Origin: Cucumis sativus
Taxonomy: Eukaryota > Streptophyta > Magnoliopsida > Cucurbitales > Cucurbitaceae
NCBI RefSeq assembly: GCF_000004075.3
Contig: NC_026661.2
Coordinates: 1,488,001 to 1,552,000, forward strand
Length of the DNA: 64,000 nt
Direction: 5' to 3'
Positions 37,480 through 51,000 of the stretch are shown in pieces (within the stretch, counting starts at the first letter, position 1; each line of letters starts with the position of its first letter). The notes beneath the pieces are model-generated. The model did no database searches. It was given only the letters and a program-made list of their open reading frames with translations, and was not told the origin of the DNA. The position numbers were made by a program, and so were the translations under genes.

Positions 37480-40272
37480 AGGGAGGGTGAATGAGAGTGA
37501 AGTTGGAGACAGCTAGTTATGTGGCTTTACTACTTGTAGGGCACCAGACTTTTAATTACGATTTTACCACTACTTTTCTTCCCTTTTTTTCTTTTTGAAA
37601 AAATGGTTACAACATTTTTTTTCCCCAAATTTTTTGGGTATTTTTAATCTATTCATGTTTAGCCATGAAAAAAATTGTCTATATTATATATTTTTATATT
37701 TTCGTGATAACAATAATAATTTTTATTTGATAAAATAAATTTAAATTTTAATAAAATTAAGAATCGGCCAAATAAGGATGAACCTAATAGGAGTTCGAGA
37801 AATGATAGAAGTTCAAATAGTGTAATTTGGACCCAAAGAAAAAAAAGAGTTAGAAAGGCAACATAGTTAATATTCATCGTAAGCTTTTATTGATTTGTTT
37901 CCATAGCAAATATTCTATACCAAGTTTTTATTTACACGTTAACGTGAGGCATCTTCTAATCTCGTTCTATTTATTTCATTTTTAGTTTTCACCGACAATC
38001 TTAGCAATGAAAAAATTGGAAATTGTTATAGATAGCACAAAAAAAAAATGAAATTGTTTATAAAGAGTTAGATGAATTTAGGTATATTTTGTAAATAGTT
38101 TAAATATTTTGTTATTTTTTAAAATGTGTTTCTTATTTTTAATTTTGGAAATTTTAATATATGTTATTGAATAGGCATTTTAAATAGATTGAAGATATAG
38201 TTATCCAAAATAGTCCTTTCTAACACAAAATAGGCAACAAAAAGAAAGGAGTCAACTTTAAGTAATTGACATTGATATTAAAATTATTCTTCCATTACAC
38301 TTTTTCTTTAATATGTGATTGTCACATAGGTATAAAAAGTATCTAAATCGCCACAAATTTTCAAACTATAATAATAATAGATATAAAATGTTGGGCAAAC
38401 TAATATTTTCTGCTTTGTGTATGAGTATTTGATTTTTTCTAAAAAAAGAAAAAAAATACATTTTGAACTTCCTATATATATATATATATTGAACTTGATG
38501 ATAAGATTAAAGGTTGTTTGAGTGGAATTTCAGTGGATGGTAATTTTATGGATATTATGTAACGCCCTACGTTTAGGATTTGGAATTCAAATCTTTGATA
38601 TTTCTCTACATCTCCTGCGATCTGACAACATCATTTCAGCATGTTTTGTCAAACCACGTTTAACTTTAGAGTTTATATGATTGAGTCACTGAAAAGAAAG
38701 ATGCACCTTGTTGGTACATGCATTAGCTTTTAAGTCTTTATCGACTTTACTTTCAAGTTCTCAATATTTATTTCATTCAAATTTGATTTCGGTTCATTCA
38801 TGTCCTCCTTCTAAACTCATGGTGTTGCATATTAACACTGTCTGCATAAAACATTTTTTTTATAAAAAATACAAATATAACAAGAAAATTATTTTAAAAT
38901 TAAAATTAAAACGGTTTAAAATCAATTAATAAACTTAAAACAAACCTTTACAAAAATTGAGATTAAAAACATAAATATTGATATATGTGAATGAAATTGA
39001 AACTAAACTCAAATCCCAAAATAATAGATAAAAAATTAGTTGGAAATAAAACACTTTCTCCCTTAAGTTATAAGCTATAACTCATTTATTTAATGAAATA
39101 AATTGTACTAAAAGATAATTAAATAAGATTTTTGGAGGATGTTTTTAAATATTCAAAATAGAAAATTTACACGTTTCATTTATTTGCACTAAGAGAAAAT
39201 TAATTGATGTGATAGTTAGGACGTTAGTGTTACGAATCCTTTTGATAATTATTTCACATAGCTCCTAAGTGTAGTTTTTAAATTATTCAAAATATAGCTC
39301 TAAAATGTAGTTCTTTCTAGACTTTATAATAACACTAATTAAAATAAAACAAAACGATTACATAAATTACAAACAACCAAATTGTGTTGTAATTAAAAAA
39401 ATAATCGATTAGTGTATACTATTTTTAAAAATTGCAAATAAAAAAAGTTTGATAGACTTCAATTGTTCAATTGATGACGGTTGTGACTATAAGAATGTTT
39501 ATCAACAATAGAAATTTATTGATTGATGCTTCGATATATTTTTATGGTAAAAAATTGGAGAGTAGTAGGTCGTTTTCATCAAATATAACAATTTAAGAAG
39601 AAGAAAAATTATTGGATATTTTGAAAGACATCAATCAATCTCACTATAATGACTGAGATTGAATGAGGTAAATCAAATTTTATGGCTTTTGTGTCAAATT
39701 AATTAAAGCTTCAATTAAAAGCCAAACATTTTTATCAATAATTTTTATTTTTGGTTCATACATTTTTTTATATTGAAAAAGACACTTCACATGTATTATA
39801 ACTCATCTATAAAGACCACTTAATTACTAACAAGCTATATTTTATTATTATTATTATTATTATCATTCACTTTAATTTCTTTAAAAAAAGAACACAAGTC
39901 AACTTTTCAAAAAAAGAAAAAAATTGTTTATGAAAAATTGTTTTTGGAATTTTAGTGAGAAATCAAATTATTACCAATTCATCCAACTCTTTTAAATTTA
40001 AATAAATTTGTTTCTATTTTATAAATAATTTTTTTGGTTATCCAATAAAATATTAAATTAGTTATGCAATTCAAAAATTCTTAACCTAGTTTATATCATA
40101 TGAGTTGAATTTAATTTTTAGTTTAGATTGGATCGATCATATCTAACGTATAAATAATTATTACAAATGAAGATGGAGCTTTCTCAAAAGTCAATTTTTT
40201 TCCAATAATACAATAAAAGTTTAATTAAATTATAAAAATTAAATTAAGAATTACGTTCGAAAATTAAAAAAG

Positions 40273-40297
40273 ATATATATATATATATATATATATA
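40273..40297. repeat. (AT)n microsatellite
   Basis: Twelve AT units in a row in AT-rich spacer DNA. Confidence 0.9.
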
Positions 40298-43200
40298 ATT
40301 GAAACCTATTTACTTTTTGTAGTTTGATATAATTTTCTTACAAGTTTTCGATAATAGTTTTATAAAATCAACCCTACCAATATTTCTTTTATTTTTAAAA
40401 GTACGAACTTTGAAATTTTTTTTTACTATTGAAGTCAAATTTTGAAAACCAGTATTTGAAATTTGATTATTAATTTTTTTACTTATGGAGAATGCAATTA
40501 AATCCATTAAAAACTTTAAACAAAATGGTTACTTAAGTTATAAAATTTTCCAAATTATATGAATAAATTAAGTTTTTATTATCTACCAATATATTATTTA
40601 AGTTAAAAACTATTTTTATCCAATATTTTAGACTAAATCATTAAATAATAATAATAACAATAAAACGGTTGAAAGTATTTATAAATATAATTTTTTTTAT
40701 TATTGATGATATAAACTACTATACTTTATCAAATTATATATTTATGAAAACTTAAGGTAAGAAACTAATTTATATTTAAAAAATTAATAAAGAAGACGGA
40801 GTCAATTATCCAATAAAACAGCAAATAAACAACCAAAATTAAGTAACATTAATATACATTTATCATCCATTTCTTCATAAATTCTCATAAGGACCCACAT
40901 GACCATTTGGTACCATATCATGAATGCATCAACAACATCAAACTTAATAAAACAAATTAGACTACTTAAAATCCTCGACCATCATTCACAATGTCAATAG
41001 TAAATGCTTTTTTAAGTCGACAAATAAGCTTTTTATAACGACTCAAATCTAAGATTTAGAATCATTGTTCAGTAACTGAATTAAGGCTTCAACATTTTCC
41101 TAATTTCCGACGACCGACAAACAAAAATGAGTTTCAATATCATATTATTTATGTCTTTCTATTAATATGTTTGTTTTTTTTACGTCTTTACATACTAATT
41201 AACTAGTTGTAATTTTCTTAATTAATAACTTATCTAACTATTATCATAATGAGTTTAGTTCGATGAGAATTGACTTGATAATTTTATATTAAAAGCGAGA
41301 AGTTCAATTCTCTATTCATATCTTTCAAATGTTAGGAGTTTGTCCCTTATATTCCTCGTATGTATAATTAGGTTGCTCACTATTTAATGAGTTGGGCTTC
41401 TTCAAACAGAGATCATGGTCAATGGACCGATGTGTTTCCTATGTGGTTGAAAACTAACGTATTTCAACGCAATGTTAATCTTTGTAATCCATTGTTCTTT
41501 AACGAAGATTCATGATTTGATTGTAAAAATAAAACTAACGTAGCTATTGAGTAATATGATTATAGCACTAAGTGATTAATATCTACAATACTTTATCTAA
41601 ATTATATCAAATATGCAACTTTCTTCTATTGTCAATTTTTTTTTCATGGGACCTAATGCCAATAAAACTTAATTGACATAAAGTTTGAGCTATCAACATG
41701 TCAAATGTTTGAATCTTCAATTTCACACATCTTTATTTTTCCAGATAAGCGAGATAAAACAAAAGGTCATCCGCAAAAATAAGTTTAATTCAATAGTATT
41801 GACACGACTTTCATTTCAAGAGGTCAGAGGTTCAATCTTCTACCTCATATATTATACTCACCAAATATAAAAGTCATCGAAAGCACAATGTAACTTGAGA
41901 CTCTCGACCTACCAAAATTGTACTCGCACCACGAAGCTAAACAATTGAAATTTACTCATAGGATGTCATTTGTTTGTATTTCAATTTTTTAGTATTGTAG
42001 GGAGGAAACAAAGATTGTTATTATCATTTTTTTACTTTATTGATACAAAATGTGTGTTTTTGGGCTTTAGCAAGGGCCCATCATTGAGAGAAATCTTATA
42101 TTCTTAGTTGAAATAAATGGGCCTAATATATTATGATGTATATGTCAAGTATACATTGTTTTCTCCTCACAACCTTCTTGTTGATGTTTGCTTTAGTTTA
42201 TGGTAATAATAATTTTAAACTTTTTAAAGATATTTTTTTTCATTACTTTTATAGATTTAAAAAATAACGTTCGCTTTCGAAAGTTCACAACCGCGAGAAA
42301 TCTAGTAATTGATATACTTTTTTAGGCTATATACAGAGAAAACGGTCTTTTTTTGTTTTGGTATCGATTTTAGTCTATTATGTTATGTATATATCTTCTT
42401 TACCTTTAACCAATTTATACCATCAAATATTTTTGCATTGACATATGACTAACGTGTACATATATATTTGGAGAGAATGAAAACTAAGCACGGTAACGTA
42501 CATCTGTTCATTTAGAGCAAGCATGGTTGTGAGATAGTCTTAAATGGTCTAAATCATCGAAAAATTACACCCAAATATACTTTAATCATTCAAAGTAAAA
42601 TTGACCGACACGAGATTAATGTCAAACTAGTAAAAAAAGAAGAAGATAAAAGGGGCTTTTGGAATATTCAAAGTTGGACATAAGATTTGTTGTTTGTTAC
42701 TTTCTACTTTTGTGAAAAAGAATATGACTTTTAAAGTGCTTTTTATTTTATTTTATGAGTAATACATTTGTCGAGAGACGATGATAAAACTTTAGTGTTT
42801 TTAAAGTATCGTGTAATTAATTTTTAGTATTTGCGGAGACGAAGATAAAAACTTCTAACCTTAAAAGGAATTACATGTGAGTTTTTACGAGTTGAACTCA
42901 CTTTAGTATTTTAAAAGTATCTTATCATTTAAGTACTCCATATGCTTATATTAATTGTATCTTAATACTGTTGATTATTTTTCTAAATATACGATATTCG
43001 TTAAATTGGATTTTATTTGGCCCACTTGAAAAAATTAATATCAATCACAAAAATCATTATTGTGTATATATAGTGTCATTGCAGTGGTTATGACTTTACT
43101 AAATATAAAAAGAAACAAGTAGAAAACAAATACAAGCAACATTAATACTTGGTGAATTATAGCAAATTATGTGTGTGAATTTGGAAACAATAGTATTAGA

Positions 43201-44307
43201 AAAGGACAAATAATTATAAAAAAAAAAAACACCAATATGATTAAGATTGCAATAATTCAACTAACTTGACCCTTTTCTTAGTATATAGAAAGTTTGAACT
43301 ATTATTAGTACACATATTATCATTTTAACAAATAAATATAAATTATTGTTCTAACTAAATACAAAATAACAATAATAACATAGTAGACTAGTAGGCATTG
43401 AGTTGGTGTTGATTGAAACACCTTACATGGTGAAATTTTGAGTTGGGTTGGTTTGGATTACTCGAGTCATATATATTTAATTTATGTTACAAAAATAAAC
43501 AAAATGTTAGCATGTACAATTTTGATTTAAATATTTTAATATATTGAATTAAGATTTACAACTGAATTTCAATTTATATAATGCAATTTTTCTTTTCGAG
43601 AATACTAAAATAGTGTTCTTACGAATGGTTGGGGAATAAATTATTAACAAAATATATATATATATATAGGTAAAAAATCATAAAGTTAATAATAAGTTCC
43701 AATTGGTTTAGGTTAGTTCGAGTTATTTTAGGTGAAATTATGAATTGACCCAAGACTAGTTGAGAATCTAACCCAATCGACAGCTATTGAGTTGGGTTGA
43801 TTGTTTTTTTCAAGTTATCGCATCTTTTAAACATCGATAACAATAATAATAAAAACGAGAGTGTTGATGTGAAGACAAATATAAATAAATAATTGTAGTT
43901 TAACTTAATTTTGAGAATGTTGTGATTTAAATTTTTTTACGAAAATAACCTTAGTAACAACGTAATTCATCCTAATACTAAACTAATGTGAAACCTACCT
44001 TATAGAGAAGCTGGATTGAAAATATATATTAAAAGAATCATTTGAATTTGAAAGGAATTAGAAATTTCTATCATTTTAATCCAAATTGGAATCTTTATCA
44101 GAAAATCAATAAAAATATAATTCATCTGTCCCACTCAAAAATTGAAAAAAAATGTGATTTAAACTTTAAGACAATAAATTATTATAATTAAAAAGTTAAA
44201 AAAAAGACTAGAAAAATTAAATTCCTATAGTGTTTTTGTTAAATAAACGGATGAATCGAAAGAAAAGTTAGCTATAAAACAACTTCTACATTATTTAAAA
44301 TTAAAGA

Positions 44308-44438
44308 TTCGATCTCTCACTTTATATATTGAGCTGAAACAAAGTTATTTTCATTTTGAGTTGAAGGTAATACCGTAACCAATTAAACAATCACATTGTC
44401 AATTTCTTACTTGAATAATCATAAAGTGAGAGATCGAA
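44308..44438. repeat. Perfect 18-bp inverted repeat with a 95-base loop
   Basis: TTCGATCTCTCACTTTAT at 44308-44325 is exactly reverse-complementary to ATAAAGTGAGAGATCGAA at 44421-44438. Pairing does not extend well beyond the arms. The right arm is followed by words (CCACCAACATTTG, TTAGCTATG) that recur around tRNA-like dispersed repeats. Confidence 0.75.
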
Positions 44439-45050
44439 CCACCAACATTTGAAATGGTAATTGATGTCTTATCCACTTAGCTATGTTGAAATGAAATCGA
44501 CAACCTTAAAATATATATTGTTATATTTACAAACAATATTTTAATACAATAACATACTGTAATATCCATTTGATCCGAAATCGAAATACATATGATAAAT
44601 TTAACCGTGCGGAATCGATAAGAGATTTATTACCAAAATAAAGGAGAAAGATTTATGGGTTAGATTTGCAAAAACATGAAAAGAAAGAAAGAAAGAAAAG
44701 GGCAGTTTTGTAAATAAGATCAACAAATGCGGATCAAAAGGGAGAAATTAAAAAAGCTTTTGATTCTTTTATTTCTTCTTATTATTATTATTTGTTGTTT
44801 TTCTCAGCCCATCTCCCCAACCTGCTCCCCTTCATCAGTGTCTATCCCATTTCATTTCCGATTTTTTTTTACCTTTTAATTTGTTGGGAGGATCATTGTT
44901 CCAATCACCCGATTTCGTTCTTTTAGGGTTCTTTGGATTTGTTGTTTAATCCATGTGTCTTTGATCTGTTTTGGATTTTCTCATGTTCCTGTGTCGTGAT
45001 TCCCTTGCCTCGTTGCTTCGATCCAAGAGTTGTAGATTTTGAATTCAGCA

Positions 45051-48000
45051 ATGGCATCGGCGCAGAACCCAGCGCCGAACGTGGATCTCTTCGATGCATA
45101 CTTTCGACGTGCCGATTTGGACCGCGATGGTCGAATTAGTGGCGCTGAAGCCGTTTCCTTCTTTCAAGGCTCTGGATTGCCTAAACAGGTTCTTGCTCAG
45201 GTAACTCTTCATCACTCCCTTCTTTTTTTGCCTTCTTTTTCTTCTGGGTTTGTGTCATTTTGCACTTTGCGTGGTGGGTTTTTGGTTGCTGTTTGTAGTT
45301 GACAATAATCGGTGTTGCTTTGGGTTGAGTATGACTGAGATTTGAATCAAGTCTGTAGGTTTTTCTTCTCTTAGAGGCTGGAATTGCAATTTTGGTGACA
45401 ATTGGTTTTGATAGCTTGAGAATCTTCGAGAACTTCTACTCGTGTATCTTGATCGTTTGGCTTCAGCTTTTGTTCTATTTGTGACTGTTTTTGTTGATCT
45501 ATGTGTAGATTTGGGCGCTTTCGGACCCTAGACAGATTGGGTTCCTTGGTCGGGCGGAGTTTTATAATGCCCTTAGACTGGTTACTGTAGCACAGAGTAA
45601 GAGGGAATTAACTCCTGATATTGTGAAAGCAGCATTGTTTAGCCCAGCTGCAGCTAAAATACCAGCACCACAAATAAATTTCAATGCCCAGCCTGCATCT
45701 CAGTTCAATTCTACTGCAGCAGTACCTTCACCTCAGAGTGGCATTGTTGCTCAAACACCGTCCCCAGGTTCAGGGGCGAATGCTCCACCAGTTTCTTCTA
45801 GGGAGAGTCAATCTGTAAGGCCTTCGTTGGCAGCTCCAAATTCTGCTTTCCGTCCAGCACAGGGATTTCCAGGAGTAGGTGCTGTTTCGGGGCCGCCTCC
45901 AACTAATTCAAACATCTCAAATGACTGGGTTAGTGAACGTGCCAGTGGAGTTCAAGGGACACCCTCACAACCTCCGAATAGAGGACTCAGTCCCGCTGGA
46001 ACACAGGTTGGATTTGGGCAATCAAGTGCAGGACTAACAGCTTCTCTACCCCCAAGGCCTCAGTCTGCTCCTGGAGTAACGCCAGCTACACCATCACCTT
46101 TGGAAAGTAAAGTGCAAGGTATTACTGGAAATGGGACTGCTTCTGGATCTTATTTTGGACGAGACGCCTTTGGTGCAACCCCAATTTCCTCAAAACAAGA
46201 TGTCCCTGCTGGCAATAAAACTTCCACATCAGTTGCTGTTCCCGTATCTCCTGTCACACAACCAATAGTTAGAGCAAGTTCCCTTGATTCTTTGCAGAGT
46301 TCATTTATGAAACCACCTCTTGCTAATCAGGCCCAACGGAACCAGGCATTTGGGAAGTCCAATCAACAGACCGTACCGCAATCTGGTTCCTCTGCATTTT
46401 TGGCAGGATCTCAGAACTCTGTTTCTGGACAGTCTCAGCGTCCCTGGCCTAGAATGACACAGACTGATGTGCAGAAGTATACTAAAGTTTTTGTTGAAGT
46501 AGATAAGGACAGAGATGGAAAAATTACCGGTCAAGAAGCACGGAACTTGTTCTTGAGTTGGAGACTACCCAGAGGTATAAATCCCTTTGAACGAGAGTTT
46601 CCACCTTTCCTTTTAAATTTTGCAAAATTGCCAAGTTCTTTTTCACCTCCTATTTATTAGGATTTTCAATTCTTTTTTTTATTTTTAGTCTGTTAAGCAA
46701 CAAAGCTGGACTGTTTAGTGACATCTAACCACATTCCTACACGAAGTTGAATGTAGGTTTTAGTTGTGGATTACTTCATGTGATATTCAATAATTATCTT
46801 TGAGTCGTCTGACGGTGGATAAATTATTCAAGAAAGTTTTGGCCGACAATTTTGTACCAAACTATCATGGGTTGGCCTAGTGGTCAACAAGATGCGTGAC
46901 TTTTAATAAAGGACTTAAAATGATGAAAGGACTTAGCATAGTCCCTTTCTTTAAATGCTGCTTCCTTCTTTTGTGGGCTTGTTTTTTATGCCCGTGTATT
47001 TTTTCATGTTTTCTCAATGAAAGTTGTTGTTTTCATGAGGGGCCAATGAATTCAATCCATTGTGGCCAATGGCCACCTACTTAGTACTTAATATCCTACA
47101 AGTTTTCTTGCCATCCAAATATTGTAGAATTAGACGAGTTTTCCCGTTAGATCAGTCAAGATGCATGCAAGTTGGTTTTGACACTCACGAGTAGAAAAAA
47201 AAGAAAAAAGATAAACAACAAAAAACAAATTCGTATGTAGGAGACAAACCAGAATTTATGATTTAACCATGGTCAAGCGTAATTTTTAGAAAAAGTTATA
47301 TTTTCCGAACTTGCTTTATTTACTATAAAGTCAGTACAACACTAAACCTTTCTTTTTCTAGTAAACTGGAAAATATTAGAATTGTTTCATTGATGGACAG
47401 ATCAGAATCTTTATCTTTCTCATTTGAATGGTTGTTTTTTTATAAATGTAAGCTAATTTTCTTTTCTCGATTGATAATGATATTCTCACGAGTATATTAT
47501 TGTTGACATCTGTCAGAGGTTTTAAAGCAAGTGTGGGACTTATCCGATCAAGATAATGATAGCATGCTTTCTGTCAGGGAGTTCTGTATCGCACTCTATT
47601 TGTTGGAGCGGCATAGGGAAGGGCATGTTCTTCCTGCCATGCTTCCTAGCAACATCATGTTTGATTTTTCCAGCAATGGTCATCCTGTGACTCCAGCTGC
47701 ATCTAACTATAGCAATGCAGGATGGAGACCACCCACAGCTGGTAATCTCTTTCGAGTCACTTCATGGCCTTTGCAACTTGTTGGACTCCTCTAGGTGGGA
47801 AGAAATTTACCTCAATACTAACTTTTTTCTTTTACAAAAAAAGGTTTCCAACAGCACCAAGGGGTTCCTGGGTCTGGTAATGTGCAGGGAGCTCCTACTG
47901 TTGGAGTACGCCCACCTATACCTGCTACAGCCTCCCCAGTTGAGGGTGAGCAACAAACCAGTCAACCTAAATCGAAGGTTCCCGTGCTGGAGAAAAATCT

Positions 48001-51000
48001 TATCAGTCAGCTTAGTACAGAGGAGCAGAACTCCCTGAACTCAAAGTTTCAAGAAGCAGCAGATGCTGAGAAAAAGGCACCTTATTAACTTTCTTCTCAT
48101 GCCTTATTTTTGTTCTATCCTCTGATAAAGACATAGTAGTGATCTTGGTTATATTCCTGAAGAGATATCATGGAATTACAATGGATTTTGTCTTTCAGGA
48201 AAAAAAATACCTTGCTTTTACACATAGCTGCTTTTTTTATTTATTGAACATAGGTTTGTGGATTGGAAAAGTTGCCGCTGGTCATTTTCACTTGCTTTCC
48301 TACTCATTTCCACTAAACATTTTCACATTGTTACAAAATACAAACTAAGCCATAGCACCATTTGATCTAATATTAAGGAATTTATATTTTCCTACTGATA
48401 TTTTGATTTGTTTGTCACTCTTGTTCCTGACACATGTTTTGTTAAATGAAGGTTGAAGAATTGGAGAAAGAAATTTTGGAGTCTAGACAGAAAATTGAGT
48501 ATTATCGTACTAAAATGCAGGAACTTGTAAGTATTAAAAAAATTCTTTTATGCATCTTTTTTTCTTTAAGCCATAAGCTGTTCGTTGTTATACTAGTATA
48601 TGGACTGCAATGGCTTGTGGTCCAAAAAGTTCTGTAAAAATGATGGGTTTGTTGTTGAGAGACGCATGTCACACAAGGAACTTAGCAGCTTTTACGTTGT
48701 ATTTATTCACTCTATGAATTAGAAGTTTTGTTCTTGACTGGCTGGCTCTTTTTGTATAGAGTGTAGTTTGTGGGAGCCTGGGAGGTGGCTTTATTAATTT
48801 AAATATATCCCCTTTTGATGTTTCTTATAAAAACAAAAGTTTGCGTTTCTCATGAAAATAATGAAGTTCTAGCACCTATCATATGCTTGAGTGAGTTTTA
48901 CAAGCACTAGCTTTTATTTTTCTTTTGCTAAAGAAGGCTTTTGTACTGTATGTGTGCATTGAAGATTGATTTCTGTTCATAATACAGCAACATTTCTTTT
49001 GTAGAAGATAGTTTAGGTATAATATTTTATGTCATTACCATTGAAAGCATTTCTAAGGTCACGATTCATTGGAGTGGTTTTGCATTTTGGTGATTGTTGG
49101 GCCCGTCCTTATTCTGTTTTGATTCTGCATTTTGTACTTGTTTGTTGTATAGGACAGGTGTGTTACAGTTATAATATTTGATTACCCTGCTACTTTAGTC
49201 CCTCTGGCAACATCTGATTACCCAGCTGCTTTTTCCTGATTTTTTTTCTTCTCTCAACAAGGTTTTGTATAAGAGCAGATGTGACAATAGGCTGAATGAA
49301 ATATCTGAAAGAGTGTCTTCAGATAAACGTGAGGTATCTATTTGATGGAATAACATGTAGTTCATCGTGTTTAATGTAAACGATTACAGTGAACTGAAAG
49401 AAGGTTTTGAATATATCAGGTAGAATCCCTTGCTAAGAAATATGAAGAGAAATACAAACAATCTGGTGATGTAGCCTCCAGATTAACCGTTGAAGAAGCT
49501 ACATTCCGTGATATACAGGTGCATCACTTTTTTTAAATCTAATAGGTGGGAATCAATTTCCACTATGCTATGCGTTCAGAAACAAACTATATTTGATGCT
49601 CTGTTTTCTCTGGTTTAGGAAAAGAAGATGGAACTGTATCAGGCGATTGTAAAGATGGAACAAGATGGTAGCGCAGATGGTGTTCTTCAGGTAAATTTTA
49701 GGTTTGGGCCAATGGAAGTGGAACCCTGAAGGAACTCATCTATAAGGTCATTAACTCATTTCTATATTCCAAATATCAGGCACGTGCAGATCGTATTCAG
49801 TCAGATATTGAAGAGTTAGTGAAATCTCTCAATGAACGCTGTAAGAGTTACGGTTTACGTGCAAAACCAATAACTCTGTCTGAACTTCCTTTCGGTAAGT
49901 TTTTTTTGTACTGCCTTATATCCTGTGCCGAATCTCATCTTTCTGGCTATTACCAATTTACTATATTTTCCTTTACAGCAGTCTATTTGAATTTGGTTAT
50001 GAATGATTCACATTCAAATGAGAACAATCATATTTGCCTTTCATTATCGGGAACATGCAATTTTTTAAAATCTTATTTGGTTATTTGATATCTTAACTAT
50101 GAGAAATAAGTGAATTTCAATATTTTTTTATAATTTTCCCCTCTATGTTTTCAAATAAAGGTTGGCAGCCTGGCCTCCAAGTGGGAGCTGCTGACTGGGA
50201 TGAAGATTGGGATAAATTTGAAGACGAAGGTATGCTGGAAGAGTTTATATTAGGCATTTACCTTATCTGCTGTGACTACTGTGGATTAATCGTTCACAAT
50301 TTATTTTCAGGCTTCTCTGTTGTCAAGGAGCTCACTCTTGATGTGCAAAATGTCATTGCCCCTCCTAAGCAGAAATCTAAGTCTGTTCAAAAAGGAAAAG
50401 TTGACAGCCAAAACGTTACACCGGCAGCTGATGATGACACCAAGGATGGAGATTCTGGACCAAATGCTGATACCAAAAGAGATAAGCCTCCTAGTATGGA
50501 CGAAACAGCTGTTGAAAATGGTTCTGCACACGATAATAAAAGTGAAGATGGGTCAGTCAAAAGTGCTCCTAACAGCCCCTTTACAGCCAAAAGTGCTCCA
50601 AACAGCCCCTTTGCACCCAAAAGTTCTCCTGGCAGCCCCTTTGCACCCAAAAGTGCTCCTGGCAGCCCCTTTGCACCCAAAAGTGCTCCTGGCAGCCCCT
50701 TTGCAAGTAGTATTATTGGAAGTCCCAAGGAATATATGGATTCCCATTTTGGAAAGACTGCTGGCTTTGATTCTTCACCCCGTGATAAGGACACTTTAAG
50801 GTATTGTCAACAGTCTTTCCTTAAAGGTAGCAAGCAGTAAGGAAGTTTCATTCATCTGAGATAGGCCTTACCCTTTATCTCTTGCTTTTTGGGCCAAATG
50901 CACGTGTGAGGGAGAGTTTGGGAATGGATTGAAAAGAATAGACCCTATGTGAATGGATATAAAGTAAAAAAGAAGAATGAGCTGAAAATAGTTTACTTTT

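Larger units (their letters stand above)
37416..45050. other. Long gene-free spacer
   Basis: The first 150 bases are the EXORDIUM-like promoter, and about 44800-45050 is the pyrimidine-rich 5' leader of the EH-domain gene. The remaining 7 kb or so is very AT-rich with no credible exon. I can name an (AT)n tract at 40273-40297, an (ATT)n tract near 39841-39863, and an inverted repeat at 44308-44438. Confidence 0.5.

Noticed and set aside
40310..40507. 65-aa Lys/Asn/Ile-rich frame in the 37-45 kb spacer
   Set aside because: Its composition is simply that of AT-rich DNA, with no start context, domain or neighbouring exon.
46866..46940. A tRNA gene suggested by the TGGCCTAGTGGTC box
   Set aside because: No acceptor stem or cloverleaf can be built, and the following sequence follows the Au SINE order instead.
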